64,000 nt of DNA from Aquatica leii (Eukaryota; Arthropoda; Insecta; Coleoptera; Lampyridae), in the NCBI GenBank assembly GCA_035610365.1, contig CM069432.1:168266035-168330034 (forward strand). The letters run 5' to 3'. Below are positions 23,225-34,975 of the stretch, in pieces. Within the stretch, counting starts at the first letter, position 1. The number at the start of each line of letters is the position of its first letter. Made by a program: the position numbers and the translations under genes. The notes under the pieces are model-generated. The model had not been told where the DNA came from. It made no database searches and saw only the letters and a program-made list of their open reading frames with translations.

Positions 23225-24060
23225 TTTTCATGACACTTCACTTTTTAATAAAGTTTTTATTAAAGATTCTGTTATTATTATCGAACAGTTTCTGCCTCAC
23301 CATGACAAGGACTTGGGTTTGGTTCTTCTTATTGATAAGTATTTATCATCCACTTCTTCTAATTTAATAACAAATTTTACAAACATGTTTCTGGTCCTGT
23401 TATCGGTTCTCCTCTATTGCAAGTTGTAGCAATCTTTTGAAACGGTTGCTTTAGATTTATGAGTATTAAAACATATAGTCTGGTTTAGATATGTTGACGG
23501 CACGTTTATTGCTTGGACTTATGGTCATCTCAAATTTCCTAAGTTTTTTAATCATCTAAACAATCAACTCCCAAATATCAAATTTACTATTTACATGGAA
23601 GCGCTAATGTTTCTCTCTCAATTCATAACGTTTTGGTGAGTCGTAAGCTCAACAGACTTCTGAGCCATTCTGTTTATCACTATCCTACTTATACAAACAA
23701 ATACTTTTATGTCTCGTTTTATTAACATTCTACACAAAAATTTTCTCTTACTGAATCCTTGCTTTATGCTAAATCCACATGCTCAAGTTCCTAAGGGCAG
23801 TTATACTTCCAAATCCAATCCGAAATTGGCATTTTACCCTATCTTCATAAGGTTACAGATCAAATAGAGAAGCAAGTACCAAAGACAAATTTCTTACATT
23901 TTAATTTCAAAGTGTATACAAAGTTCCTTGTTCATGTGGTTTAGTTGCATGGTCATTACACGCATTTAATACAAGTCACAACTCCAAACTCGGAAGACGT
24001 TCTTATTGTGAATAATTTTTGCGCAAAAATTTACCGTTTAAGTAAAACAGCATATCAAAA
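23225..24060 (+). pseudogene. Penelope-like element reverse transcriptase and GIY-YIG relic
   Basis: Broken remains of a PLE polyprotein. In order, across shifting frames: TYFQFNNKFYK-like sequence then SGPVIGSPLLQVVA (the family's GSPLSPVVAN motif), FRYVDGTFIAWTYG (catalytic YVDD box with the second Asp changed to Gly), FFNHLNNQLPNIKFTI, VSRKLN and LSHSVYHYPTYTN-like blocks, then VYKVPCSCG. The last marks the Cys-rich start of the GIY-YIG endonuclease domain characteristic of PLEs. Many frameshifts and the YVDG change make it non-functional. The 5' part of the ORF and any ribozyme-bearing end are not recognisable beside it. Confidence 0.78.
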
Positions 24061-24069
24061 TTTTGATTA

Positions 24070-25225
24070 TGGCATGGTATGGTAACAAAACTTCAAGTTT
24101 GCTAAAGTAGTAAATTATTTTTAATTATTTGCAATCGGACCAGGAATTTATCTCTAAATCTACTATTTCAAAATTATTCTAATTTATTCATAAAATTAGA
24201 AGTGTCAAAGATTCGTCAAAACATAGAAGAACGATAAATATTACAGTTCAACAAACATTTTTAGATGTGATGTTAGATGAGGTAGAAAATTCAAAACTGT
24301 TGTCAATATTCAATTCAATAAATTATAAAATTTTGGTTACTTAGATTAAGTGTAGACGATTTTAATCGCAAAATTGGGTTTTCTTATTTAAAGAATACCA
24401 ATTTTTCAAACCATTATTTGTTTTTTGCAAAATCCACATTTCGTTAAAATGGGCATGTAAATCGATGTATGTGTTGGTCAACTAAAATCCACAGTGGATA
24501 GATCAAGTTTACACCTAACAATTACAAAAGTTAATATTATGTGCGGCATTTACGGCGAGCACGTGGTACGACTGTCTAGAACTCGTCAATCATTTTTACG
24601 CAACTAATGTAGTACCTACGTATTTGTCAGCAATATAACATATTTATCGAAATAACATGTATTGAAAGACACACTGTTACGCTCTAAGCAAATTTTTCTA
24701 AATCCGGTACTGTTTGATTTATTTAAGTTAGACGTGTGGGAATCTGCTGTTGCTGCTAATCTCACGCTTTATTTCGTTACATATTAAAGTTGATAGTTTG
24801 TAATTTATGATTAATTAAGAGCGTATTATCTTCGCTTAATACGTGATTAAATTCTGCTTTTCTGCAAGTCCTTATCAATATCTTTGTTTAAACTATCAGT
24901 TACTCGAGCGTTCTCACTAGTTTGCTGACGAATTTATTTTGTTATCTTGTGAGGTCATTATGACCTAGATTCTTTCGTTTCTTTCTTTAATCAGTTTCTG
25001 ACAAACTCTTGTTGAGATCACTTCAAAAATTTACTGTACCTTGGAAGTACTAACGTTTACTTAAACACGGTGATTTTACCGGATATTACGTTGAAACCTT
25101 CCTAACTTTTAGTATATCTACGGAACCTGTTTCTTTCCTAAAATTACTAAAAATCGTATATTTACGGCTATAAGTTACTTTAAATTTTAAAAGTGTACTT
25201 AGTTTTTTTAACGCTGGATTATTAT
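24070..25225. other. A+T-rich non-coding DNA
   Basis: No supported gene or element boundary. Confidence 0.35.
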
Positions 25226-25229
25226 ACCC

Positions 25230-26350
25230 AAGTAAACTAATTAGTTTTTGCTTTATTTAGTTAATCTAACTTCGCTTCTCTCCCTTCCTCTTTATAGCGG
25301 TTTTTCTTCCGACGAAATTGTTCCAATTTCTATAAACGTCTTCTCCAACGGATTGTTTCTCCCACGTATGAGAGTTCCTTCAATTACCAAAATACTCCGT
25401 TCATCTGTAAACTTCACTAACGCTACGCTGAGAAGTCAACTTTGATTGCAGCAACTGACTAAGTGAAAAACCAACCGTTAACCTTTGTTTTATTGTAAAT
25501 TAATTCATATTTGTGCAAATCTCAAAGATTTGATTTTCTACATTGAACTTTTAATAAAAATCCTACTTGCTTAATCAACTTTAGAAATTCAAAAACTTTT
25601 TCTTATACTTTAAAATTCTACAATTAATGGCCTATTAACCTACATAAATTTGGTCCCGCATCCCCTGATCTACGAGATAGTAAACTCGAACCTAACTCTA
25701 ATTCTCGGCTGTTATTTGCCGACGACCAATTGTTTGTTTTAAATAATTTTCTTTGTTTTGTATTTCAAATTTGTAATTAGTGTCTTGTCGAATCCCGATC
25801 GCTGCCCCAAATTTAATTTTTTTTTCTTTTGTTTGTTTTGCGAACCTAACTTAATTAAATTAGTTTTACTACTTTTGTTTTAACACAAGGTAATTTAGAT
25901 CCTGAATTTTTTTGTAATATTTGAAATCCATTATCGATTGTTTTACTCAACTTCACGCATATTTTGTTTGCATAATTCAAAATTGAATATTTTATTGATT
26001 ATTTTGTAAATTGCCATTTATTCTAATTTCATTATATTTACATTAAATTTACTGATTGCTACTTATTGCTTAACCTTCCCCGTTTTTCTTTCAGCAACCC
26101 TTCGCTACTACTAAAGCCCTGTTAAACTTTTACAATTTACTTAACAGGACCGTAACTAAACAATTTCTGTGGCGCTCATTTCTAACAATTTCTAATCATT
26201 ATTTGACTAATTTTATCTACCACGACATCTTTGATTTAAATATTAACCTCACAATTTCTAACCCACCCCATTTTGCCTACAAGAACCGAGCTACCGCGTC
26301 CATCGCTCCATTTAAATTTAGTTACCCCTAATTCCGTAACAACACGTTTG
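25230..26350. other. Unresolved pyrimidine-rich region, possible LTR-element remnant
   Basis: The plus strand is C/T-rich and less A+T-rich than its surroundings. On the minus strand, GGGGCAGCGATCGGGATTCG (about 25786-25806) looks like the primer-binding region that follows an LTR in some insect LTR retrotransposons. Sequence further along that strand reads EGTLIRGRNNPLEKTFIEIG (within 25248-25445). I could not match a named domain or delimit an LTR, so this is only an impression. Confidence 0.2.
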
Positions 26351-26582
26351 ATAATCATATGTTAGCTTTTGGCCTCAAAGTAGATTACTTATGAATAGGT
26401 TGCAACTTAGAATCAAGCGATGTGTATCAGAATTCCAAACAATTTGAAAACTAAATCAGTGGCGGTTTCTCTATTAGGTCATTCGGACAATGACCCTCCA
26501 AAATTAATAATAAATGTATTTTATTTACTTTAACATTACAGAAAATTCGCGTTTAAATCAAATTGTCAGCGTTTGAATTTCA

Positions 26583-26730
26583 ATTTTCATTGTAAGCGCA
26601 ACAGATGCGAAAACTTACGAATTTACCCAAGGCTGTTGTGTTTTATAGTCAGTGTGTATTAATTTTCATTGTAAGCGCAAAACTTACGAATTTACCCGAG
26701 GCTGTTGTGTTTTATAGTCAGTGTGTATTA
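26583..26730. repeat. Tandem duplication of ~70-80 bp inside the hAT element
   Basis: Two adjacent copies share TTTTCATTGTAAGCGCAA, ACTTACGAATTTACCC and GAGGCTGTTGTGTTTTATAG-type sequence (A or G at the first variable base). The first copy has about 10 extra bases. Confidence 0.85.
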
Positions 26731-27067
26731 TATAATATAACCGAATCGTAAATAATAGTTATTGTAGAGTGAAACACGCATACTACAATGTTATGCAAAT
26801 TGGACAAAGACAACTAAATGCCTAAAAGCTTTCTGCGGTTGTCAGCCGGGTCCCATTTCACGTACTCAGTGCTCAGTGCAGTGCTTACGTCATTTATTAT
26901 TATCTCCGCTACAGCTGTTTATAAAACAAAGATGCTGCAATGCACAATGTCAATGACTTTCACAAGTTAAAAGAAAATTAATTGCGTTTAAGTACCTACA
27001 TATTACTGTTTTTGTTTCATAATGGCAGTAGTACAAAGAATCTATATATGATTTATCAGATTATATT

Positions 27068-27253
27068 TGTAGATGTGAAGAAACTAATAGCGTTTACTAT
27101 TTTGTATGTTTAGTATTTTCACACGATTCATTATGGTGTAAAAATGGTGTTGCCGATTTAAAACATTTAAAAGAAAAAGTGAAAAAGCACTCTTTATCTG
27201 CGGATCACATGAAAAATTCGATCGATCATTTTGCTAATTGTAAAGATAGATGA
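27068..27253 (+). pseudogene. hAT transposase zinc-finger fragment (ZMYM1/TTF type)
   Basis: Reads CRCEETNSVYYFVCLVFS, LWCKNGVADLKHL, KVKKHSLSADHMKNSIDHF and then stops. This is the N-terminal TTF/BED-like zinc-finger region of the ZMYM1-like hAT proteins common in insects: Cys residues, then W-x-x-x-G-x-x-D-L-x-x-L and KKH-x5-H-M. The catalytic DDE domain and dimerisation domain are missing, consistent with an internal deletion. It lies within a hAT element with intact ends. Confidence 0.75.
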
Positions 27254-27382
27254 ATAGATCTTAAATATAAATCGGTTCAATGCAAAAGTGTTTCTTTTTA
27301 TTTTTTGTGATAGCTGCGTTTTTTGAATATTTTAAAAATGACCCTCTGCTATGGTTGACCACCAGCCGCCACTGAACTAAAT

Positions 27383-29820
27383 ACATACGTATAAATAATT
27401 AAATTATTATGATTTTCAATAACAAGTTTTTTTATAACATGGCATGCACGTGTCTATTTTATCTACTAAATATGTAATATGTTTTCAAACGATAAAAGTG
27501 GCGATTCAAGTAAACAGATGTTTTGAATAAATCTACTAATAACATATCTAAGAATGTAGTTTCACTGCAAATGTATTAGTTTTGATAAGTATTTATTTTT
27601 TTAAATAAACAGTTGCATAATAAAAAAAATGATGTTAAGAAAATTAAACGTATAAGCATTAATTATATAGGTTTATAGATAGCCGGTCGCATAGAAGAAT
27701 AGGTGTTCAATTTCAATGTTTCAATTTTTTCCAAAATATGTTGCTAACATTAATAATTTCAAAATGATTATTTAGAATTCGAAATGGCATAAACGTGTTC
27801 AAAGTATAAACTTTGTTAGGTGTATGAAACTATATCATCTTAGATACAAACAAATGTATAGATTGGAACACTGCATTACCTCTTGTTAACTAGAGAATTA
27901 AATAATTCTTTATGCAAAATGCGGTTTTATCAATTTAGGGCTTAAATCATCTAAATTTAAATAAAACATTTTCAATATCGTATGAATTCTGAATTCTTAC
28001 AAAGTTAACAAGTCGTAACGACAAATCAACGGTCAACTACTAGAATCAATATTGTACCTTACGTCTAGGCAAAAATCACATACACTGTATCTCGACTAAA
28101 TTAGCATAAAAACAAGTGCATATTAAAGCACTACAAATCCGAGTACAGGATCTGTGAGGATTTTATTGTTGGTACCAGACTTTTTTTTTTGTAAATGTTT
28201 TAAGAGATCTATAAAATGTTGTTGGTGTTTAGAAAGTGTTTTTTTTGTACTAATAGGTTTGAATATTTTTTTCGAGGGTAATTTTTTTCTGAAATATTTC
28301 TTCCTGTGCAATTTTTGCATGTGGTTTTGCAGAATGTGTTTTTATTTTTCTTTTCTATTTCAATTGCGACACTTTCTCGCTAAAATAACGTCAGCAGAAG
28401 TGCAGAACTATTTGCAATTCAACAACTGTATAATATAAATAAACTTCATTCTAAATTGTATTATGAATCATTCTAAAACATTTGATAACGTTGCATCAAC
28501 TAAAACAAATTACTTAATATAAATATGTTTATGTTTACTTAATTCTATTGTTTTTAATTGCCATACATCTTTTGTTTTGGTGTACCATCTTTGCAAGTTT
28601 TTGCGCTCAGGTTTAAAACGCCTACTAGTGAAAAAACGGGCAATAATAATAATAATTATAATTAAATAAATTTATTATAACGGAATATAGCTTAAATAAC
28701 AGTATTCATTTTTATAAGAACTTATTATTTCAATTTATTATTCAATTAAGATAAGAGGTACTTATTTCGTTTATTGCGATATTATGGTCATATATCACCT
28801 AAGCTAAGTTAAGGAGGTGCTAATAAAGTGCAGTTTTGTTACCAACACCTACTAAAAATTTCAACGACCACAGCGCTGCATCCAGTATCCCGAACAGATT
28901 TTTTTTGTATCCGTTTTATGAGCGTCATACTTTTAACCACGGAACGACTATCTATTAAAGTATATAATAAACTATATAACTAATCGTAAGCTATATTGTT
29001 ACTGTTATACTACACGAAACAAAACAATTTAATTAATTTTGACCAATAAACTTTGATTAAATATAAAGAAATTTACAGCTTCGAGTTACAGTTTTGTATC
29101 AAATTCATTTACTATATTTGTGTATTCCATTTAGGTACTAAAAATATAAATGATAATATACTTATTGTATGTAATCAGTTAGTTTATTGCTCTAAACTAT
29201 AATAAATTTTTATTTTTTGCTGCTATAAATTGACCGTTTTTTGCACACGTCTCAACGTAAACGGCAAACTATATTTGATAAATTTTGAGACTTTAGGAGC
29301 TTTGTAGTCTTTGTTGAAGCAATAAAATATATTTAACTTGTTCCTGTCTAAATTGAGATTGTTTCCCTTTCAAAAAAAACAAAGTTATCTCATAGTGTAT
29401 ATTAACTATTTGAAAATAGTCAAAACGTGGAGAAGTTTATTTTACACCGACTCACTTAATTCAAATAAATTTTATAGTTTTAATGTTCGTAATAGAAAGA
29501 TAATTTGTAATGTCGTTCATGTCTAACTTACAGCCGTTAGAGGTAAGTTATGTTTTTGAAAAGACGCTGTTAATAAAACTAAGGTGTAGTCAAAAAACTG
29601 TGTTGAAATTTTTCTACTTACCAAAATATTTGAAATAAAATTTCATTTTAACGGTACTAGTTTTAGGAAGTACTTTTAATTTCTTTGCATTATAACTGTA
29701 TTCAAGCCAATTGTAACAGATTAGTTATCGAAAGTATAGTACACAAATCGGTTAACATTAATTAGGTAGTTATTAGTTAATTTAACTTTAACCGATTAAT
29801 CGGAAACTGAAGATCAAAAT
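27383..29820. other. A+T-rich non-coding DNA
   Basis: No supported gene. The overlapping open frames near 28123-28438 are opposite-strand readings of a T-rich, low-complexity stretch. GTTAAGGAGGTGCTAATAAA at about 28810 weakly resembles the end of the PLE copies at 29.8 kb. Confidence 0.35.
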
Positions 29821-29827
29821 TGAAAAT

Positions 29828-30004
29828 TGTTTAGGAGGGGCAATAAAAACCACTCTAAATAATAAATTCAATTAATTGTTATATACATGTGTAATGTTGT
29901 TTACTTACCGTAAATAAATTTTCAGTGGCTTGAAGAAGTGCACACTAGAGGCACGAAACGTAGCCATAAAAATAGTTTAGAGTGGTTTTTATTGCCCCTT
30001 CTAA
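29828..30004 (+). repeat. Penelope-like element end (family A) with hammerhead relic
   Basis: About 93% similar by eye to 34830-34970. It is bounded by short inverted arms (TTAGGAGGGGCAATAAAAAC at 29832 and its complement ending about 30003). The ribozyme lies at 29921-29975. The left arm is an inverted, shortened copy of the right. Confidence 0.75.
29921..29975 (+). ncRNA. Hammerhead ribozyme relic (core base C3 changed)
   Basis: Reads GGCTTGAAGA, stem II GTGC / GCAC, GAAACGTA, GCC. Compared with the intact pattern CTGAAGA, the first core base (C3) is T. Stem I GGC/GCC can still pair, allowing a wobble. Probably inactive or very slow. Confidence 0.55.
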
Positions 30005-30279
30005 GGAAGATAAGATCTATTACTTTACAACTTCACAAAGAGGAGGATAAGCTACTTTACCATTAGTAATGGTTTATTTTGGTCACTTTGTTAAAATGTC
30101 TGAAGTTAAGGCAAAACTTCGTTGGTACATGTTTTTTTTCACCAGTACCACTAAAGACGTTCTTTAAAATATTTGAAAACTTAATAACATTTTATTTCTC
30201 TATATCCGTTATTATGTTGTCGTATCAACAAAAAAGATTGGTAAGATTTTAACCAAAAAAAAACCATAAAGGTAAGTTT

Positions 30280-30640
30280 TAACAGTTCTCCAGCTATTCA
30301 AAAGAATTTTACTGTCACCAAACATAAATTATTATGGACTACAGAAGAAAGTTTACAAACTAATGTAAAAATTAAAAAAAAACTGACAAAAAAAAGGTCG
30401 GTCAAAAAAAACATCAAAGCAACATACAATAAACGAGAAATGGACAATCAGCAATTGCGGAAGATTACACAAACACGGACATAAGGTTAATTTTGAAAAA
30501 CCAGCAGTATTAGCTGCTACAAAAAACTATCATTGAACGATTATTAGAGGAGTCATCAAGATAAAAATTATCCTAATTTCAACCGTGGCGACGGTTACAA
30601 ATGTAACAAATTCAGCAGTACTGCATTTATCCCAAACAAC
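30280..30640 (+). pseudogene. Penelope-like element C-terminal relic 1
   Basis: Frame-shifted remains of the PLE ORF end. It reads NGQSAIAED, then KHGHKVNFEKPAVLAATKNY, then NYPNFNRGDGYK. This follows the order of the conserved C-terminus after the GIY-YIG domain (SAIAEH, GH-x-F, VL, IREAIEI, NFNRDDGY). Stops and shifts make it a relic. It precedes a second copy of the same segment. Confidence 0.72.
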
Positions 30641-30699
30641 TGTACTGGTAATAAATATAAAGTATCATGAACTAAAGAAGGAATCTACAAGGTAAATGT

Positions 30700-30986
30700 G
30701 TAAATACAAAAAAAATTACGCCAGACAAACAGAATAGTCGGTCACAGGAAAAGTTAAGAAACATCAGAGCAACACAAAGAACTATCATCGAAGAATGATC
30801 AGAAAAGCCATCAAGATAAAAAAACATCCCAATTTTAACCGCGACGACAGCTACAAAATTAACAGCACCGGGATAAACTTGTTACGAAGTATGGTTACAG
30901 TTGCACAACGGCCACGCACCGATGATTTAGCGACATATATGAGAAAGAACAATTACAGAAGAAATCAATCTGATAGTGGATTCTGA
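30700..30986 (+). pseudogene. Penelope-like element C-terminal relic 2
   Basis: Second diverged copy of the PLE C-terminus, about 300 bp after the first. It reads RATQRTIIEE then IRKAIKIKKHPNFNRDDSYK, equivalent to the (R)EAIEIxKHPNFNRDDGY motif. The ribozyme-bearing PLE end at 31121-31440 follows in the same orientation. This matches PLE organisation, with the coding C-terminus followed by a pseudo-LTR. Confidence 0.72.
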
Positions 30987-31120
30987 CGAAACCGGCAGAA
31001 TCGACAAGGAAAGCTAGAAGAAGATTGTAATCTATGTTTATTGATACGATATTATATTACCGCACACCTGACATCAATTGTAACAAATTTAAAACTATCT
31101 TAGAAGAATATTATAATCTA

Positions 31121-31440
31121 TTTGAGTAAGGTGTTTAAATCCTTCAATTGTAGGAGATGGCGAAAAGAAAACACAAGTTAAAGTGTTTTTTGTAGGCTAC
31201 GTCATGTGAGTTCTGTTACATGTTAATTTTAAGCTTCACATCTTTTATGTGTTTTCTTGTTTTGAATTTATTGTTTAAATTTTATCGACCGTGTTGGCGG
31301 ACCACCATTACTTGTTCAGTTTTTTAGGCCTGATGAAGTGGACACACTGGTTCACAAAACGTAGCCTACAAAAAACACTTTAAGTTGTGTTTTCTTTTCG
31401 CCATCTCCTACAATTGAAGGATTTAAACACCTTACTCAAA
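31121..31440 (+). repeat. Penelope-like end as 82-bp-arm hairpin
   Basis: The arms 31121-31202 and 31359-31440 are complementary with a single mismatch by eye, from TTTGAGTAAGGTG to the ACGTAGCC sequence at the ribozyme. The intervening 156 nt contain the hammerhead relic. The inverted arm begins at the ACGT that forms the ribozyme's stem III, i.e. at the cleavage site. Confidence 0.85.
31322..31372 (+). ncRNA. Hammerhead ribozyme relic (G12 changed)
   Basis: CTGATGA (31330-31336), stem II GTGGAC / GTTCAC (6 bp with one wobble), then AAAACGTA instead of GAAACGTA, then GCC. Stem I pairs TAGGC with GCCTA. The G12-to-A change should strongly impair catalysis. Otherwise the fold is complete. Confidence 0.6.
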
Positions 31441-31545
31441 TATACTAATTAGGAGGTTAAATAATTTCATGGTATTATAATCTATGTTTATTGATACGAT
31501 ATTATATTACCGCACACTTAACATCAATTGTAACAAATTTAAAAC

Positions 31546-34480
31546 ATTCGACTATTACCCGATCACTGATTATTATAAACCTAACACAATACAACAAGCT
31601 AAGTAAAATTACCGTAACTTTATACTATCTGGTTTACCGCCAAACTTTTTTTGAAACTTCTGACTACACTAAACTCCAACTTCTTTCGGATACTTTTTAT
31701 ATTTTCACCTTATCTGAGACTAACACATTATGCATTTTTGATAATTGCTTTAAATGATACTGAATGATTTCGAAGTTTCAAGACGTTTTATTATACTACA
31801 GAAATATAATCTAAGTAAATTTATTAGATTAAAATTATACATTTTTTATAAATTTGTTTTCAATTAATTATTACATTTTTTAATTTAGTGTTATTATAAG
31901 AAGTGTACAAAACAATAAGCTTTATATAGAAAAATAATTGTCGGTTGGCTCAAACTTTTTTAATATACTCGTAAGTACTATAATTATGTATAATATCCGA
32001 TGATAAAACGTAATTAAAAATGTTGTTTTTTATCTTTTATATTTTTTATATTTCAAATTCTGTTACCGTATTTTACAAAACCATTTAAAATTTGTTAACT
32101 ATAGCTTTTATTTGTGCTCAAATAATCAATATATTAAAGTTTGCGAGACTATTTCATAAACGAATAAAAATTTTAGTACTGTAACCAAACATTTTTTTAA
32201 TTTTAATTCTGTAGAATTAATTGCAGTGTTGTAGTTTGTAGATAAATTTGTTAACAAAATTATTTTTTTAAATTTTATCTACAATTATCGTGCATTAAGT
32301 AAACAACAAAGAGAAATATATCATTTTGTTACTGGTGCATGTATTTTATGTATTTTGTAAATTGTATGCTGATGGCGTTTGTATGTTCCATTTTTACAAT
32401 AAGTATCTACTACATTTGATAAAGAAAAAAAGGGATTATCTACAAAATTATTACTGATTTTTGGCAAAAAGCACGATTTAGGGATGTAAACTGTGTAGTA
32501 AACAAGAAAGGGATATTAAATAACATTCATGCATATTTATAAGAAGTTTTGAACAACCCATAAGCGTATTTATATCCTCCAGTAATGTTTAATCATTCTG
32601 TACGTATTTAAATATGCAATCATTTAAATTCCATTTACACTTTTCTAAAAACTGTCGAAAGAAAACTTTTTATAAAGCTTGAAATAATTTTTACTTCAAA
32701 ATGTTTTTTATCAAGGAAACTGACAAGACACTTGTTATTATAATAATTTCCTCTTGAGTACAACATTGCGTGCTATAATCTATAATGAAATCAACACGAT
32801 AATAAGGGTTAGATCGATGAAAAGAATATTGCAATTTAAAACACTTTCCTTAGTTCATTGATACCGATTATTAGTTCCTTCAAAATTGCTGTCTTCAGCA
32901 AATTTTACGACAAAAGCAATTTTATTATAAGATCACGTATAACGACACTCTTAGACTAGCTTACTTTCAACAGAACACAACGCAAATTCAACAAGTATAT
33001 GAGAATCTTTAAAATATTTTTTTGTTGAAACTACCCAGTATCTTTTTCAACGTTTATCTTATTTTGTGATTTATTAACACTTGGATCAGGTTGCAGTTTT
33101 GAGTTGCTATAGATATTTATCTATTTATTTACAGAAATGTTGTGGTACGTAGCGTGCACATAAACGGCTGGTAAGTAAGAGATAAGCTTTACGCTACTTT
33201 TATAATAGCACAATGTGTTGTACATTCTATTACAAATTGCATTATCTTTTATAAACTAAAGCAAACATTGAATGTTAATAAAAATTAATTGTATTGTCAT
33301 ATTTAATCAATACAATTTTTGTTGCATTATGCGATTGAGTTTTAAATATGCATTCAAAAATTAAAACGTATAATCCAATACTAAGTAGAGATGTATTTTA
33401 TGCCTAAATATACTTTATTTTTTATACCTTTAGTGTATATAACTGAGCGTGTTATAGTAAGCATACTTCTCCAACAAGATACAATAACAAATAACTAGAC
33501 ATATAATATAATTAATAAGTTTTTATTACAACCGCAATGCTTTGTTTTGTTTTTAATAAATTGTTTTAAAAATGTTTTGTAATAATTTGCGTTTTCAAAA
33601 TTTTTTAAAAGCACAGAAACGTTACATTGTTGTTTTATTTAACACAAATAGATAAAATAGATAGAATTCTTTGAAAACATTGTTAAAACATAGATTTTTA
33701 GGAAATTTTTTTTGCCATTCTACCACAAAACAATTTTATTATTTCCAATATTTTTCTATTTTGGAATGATTTTGTTTACAGTTTTTAATATAACATTACA
33801 AAAGTGTTTAAAAGTATAACTTAAATGTTCGTACTACTATTCTAAAACAATCTGTAGTGGATTTTGTCTAAAATTTTTAAAACGATAATATTTATCATGA
33901 TAAAATAATGTATAAAGTGAAAAAAAATCTTAAAACAGTTAAAACTAGTATTTCTTTCAATATTTATTATTATTAGTATTAATTTGGTTTTTAATTTTTC
34001 ATTTATACGTTAAAATCATTTTCAATTACCCGTATTTTTGGTAAATAGTACGATTCTAAGGCTAGATTTAAAAATTAAAAACCGTAAAACTACTTTTTTA
34101 AAAATCGTAACATAAAAGTTAGGTTATGGCATTGTGTACATATTTGTGAGTATATTAAACGTTAAGTAGTTTTTAATTACAATGTTCAATTTAAACTGTG
34201 ACTAAAAAACTTCATTATTCAAGATTTCATTAAAACGATTGTAAATTTAGACAACGTATAAACATGCAGAAGTATTTGTAAATATTAATATTATAAAACA
34301 ATACAGTATTTTATTTAAACAGTAACTATTGATACTAAGCAGCTTGAGATTGTTAAAAATTAATAAGATTGTGTAATAATGTTTATTACCATTTACTGCG
34401 TTTTCACAATTATTATTATAAAAATTAAAAGTTGAATTCTTTTTCTTGAACATAACATTTCATGGTAAAGTAGTTTATCC
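31546..34480. other. A+T-rich non-coding DNA
   Basis: About 2.9 kb with no supported gene, RNA or element boundary. Confidence 0.35.
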
Positions 34481-34819
34481 TCCTGTTGGTCAAGTTGTAT
34501 TTAGTTCTAGATTTTTTGAAATTAAATTATTGTAAATATTACTTAAATTGTTGGTGTCGTTATTGAAATTAATGTTGTTTTTATATATGTTGATGTATTT
34601 ACAATTATTTTTGAATTTGCATTCAGTGTATATTGTTTGTTTAACTTTAATGTCCGTCGTTTTCTTTGTATATATATTTAAATTCTTTTAATCATTGACC
34701 TAATTTCATGTTAACTAGAATAAGTAACTTATTAGACGGTATGCTTGTTGGACCAGTGGACTACCACCACTCGTAACCTTTTCTTGTAAGTTTTTGTTGT
34801 ATGCTGTACCTGTTAACAA

Positions 34820-34975
34820 ATTCAGTTAGTTGTTATATACGTTGTGTAATGTTGTTCACTTACCGTAAATAAATTTTCAGTGGCCTGAAGAAGTGCACAC
34901 TAGAGGCACGAGACGTAGCCATAAAAACAGTTTAGAGTGGTTTTTATTGCCCCTCCTAAAGAAGATAAAAATCTA
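34820..34975 (+). repeat. Penelope-like element end (family A), second plus-strand copy
   Basis: Closely matches 29875-30004, including the ribozyme and the terminal TTGCCCCTCCTAAAGAAG. It lies at the 3' edge of the minus-strand Copia relic, so it probably inserted into it. Confidence 0.75.
34878..34925 (+). ncRNA. Hammerhead ribozyme relic (A14 changed)
   Basis: CTGAAGA (34885-34891), stem II GTGC / GCAC, GAGACGTA, GCC. Stem I GTGGC pairs with GCCAT (5 bp including one wobble). The A14-to-G change in GAAA is expected to abolish cleavage. The rest of the fold is the cleanest of family A. Confidence 0.6.

Larger units (their letters stand above)
26457..27374 (+). mobile_element. hAT element derivative with perfect 8-bp duplication
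   Basis: Begins CAGTGGCGG and ends CCGCCACTG, the CAGNG-type short terminal repeats of hAT elements. It is flanked on both sides by AACTAAAT (26449-26456 and 27375-27382), a perfect 8-bp target duplication. At 918 bp it is far too short for an autonomous hAT. It retains one zinc-finger coding fragment (27068-27253) and a tandem duplication (26583-26730). Confidence 0.92.
31028..31545. repeat. 68-bp direct repeat flanking the PLE hairpin
   Basis: 31028-31095 and 31478-31545 share TAATCTATGTTTATTGATAC and CATCAATTGTAACAAATTTA, with only about two mismatches. They bracket the inverted-repeat ribozyme unit. This could be a long target duplication or a duplicated flank from template switching. 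Confidence 0.75.

Noticed and set aside
28123..28438. Sense and antisense frames with lysine- or phenylalanine-rich proteins
   Set aside because: Both are readings of the same A/T-rich low-complexity sequence.
30375..30890. A-rich tandem units considered as satellite DNA
   Set aside because: Both units translate into the same Penelope-like C-terminal motifs, so they are element relics rather than a satellite.
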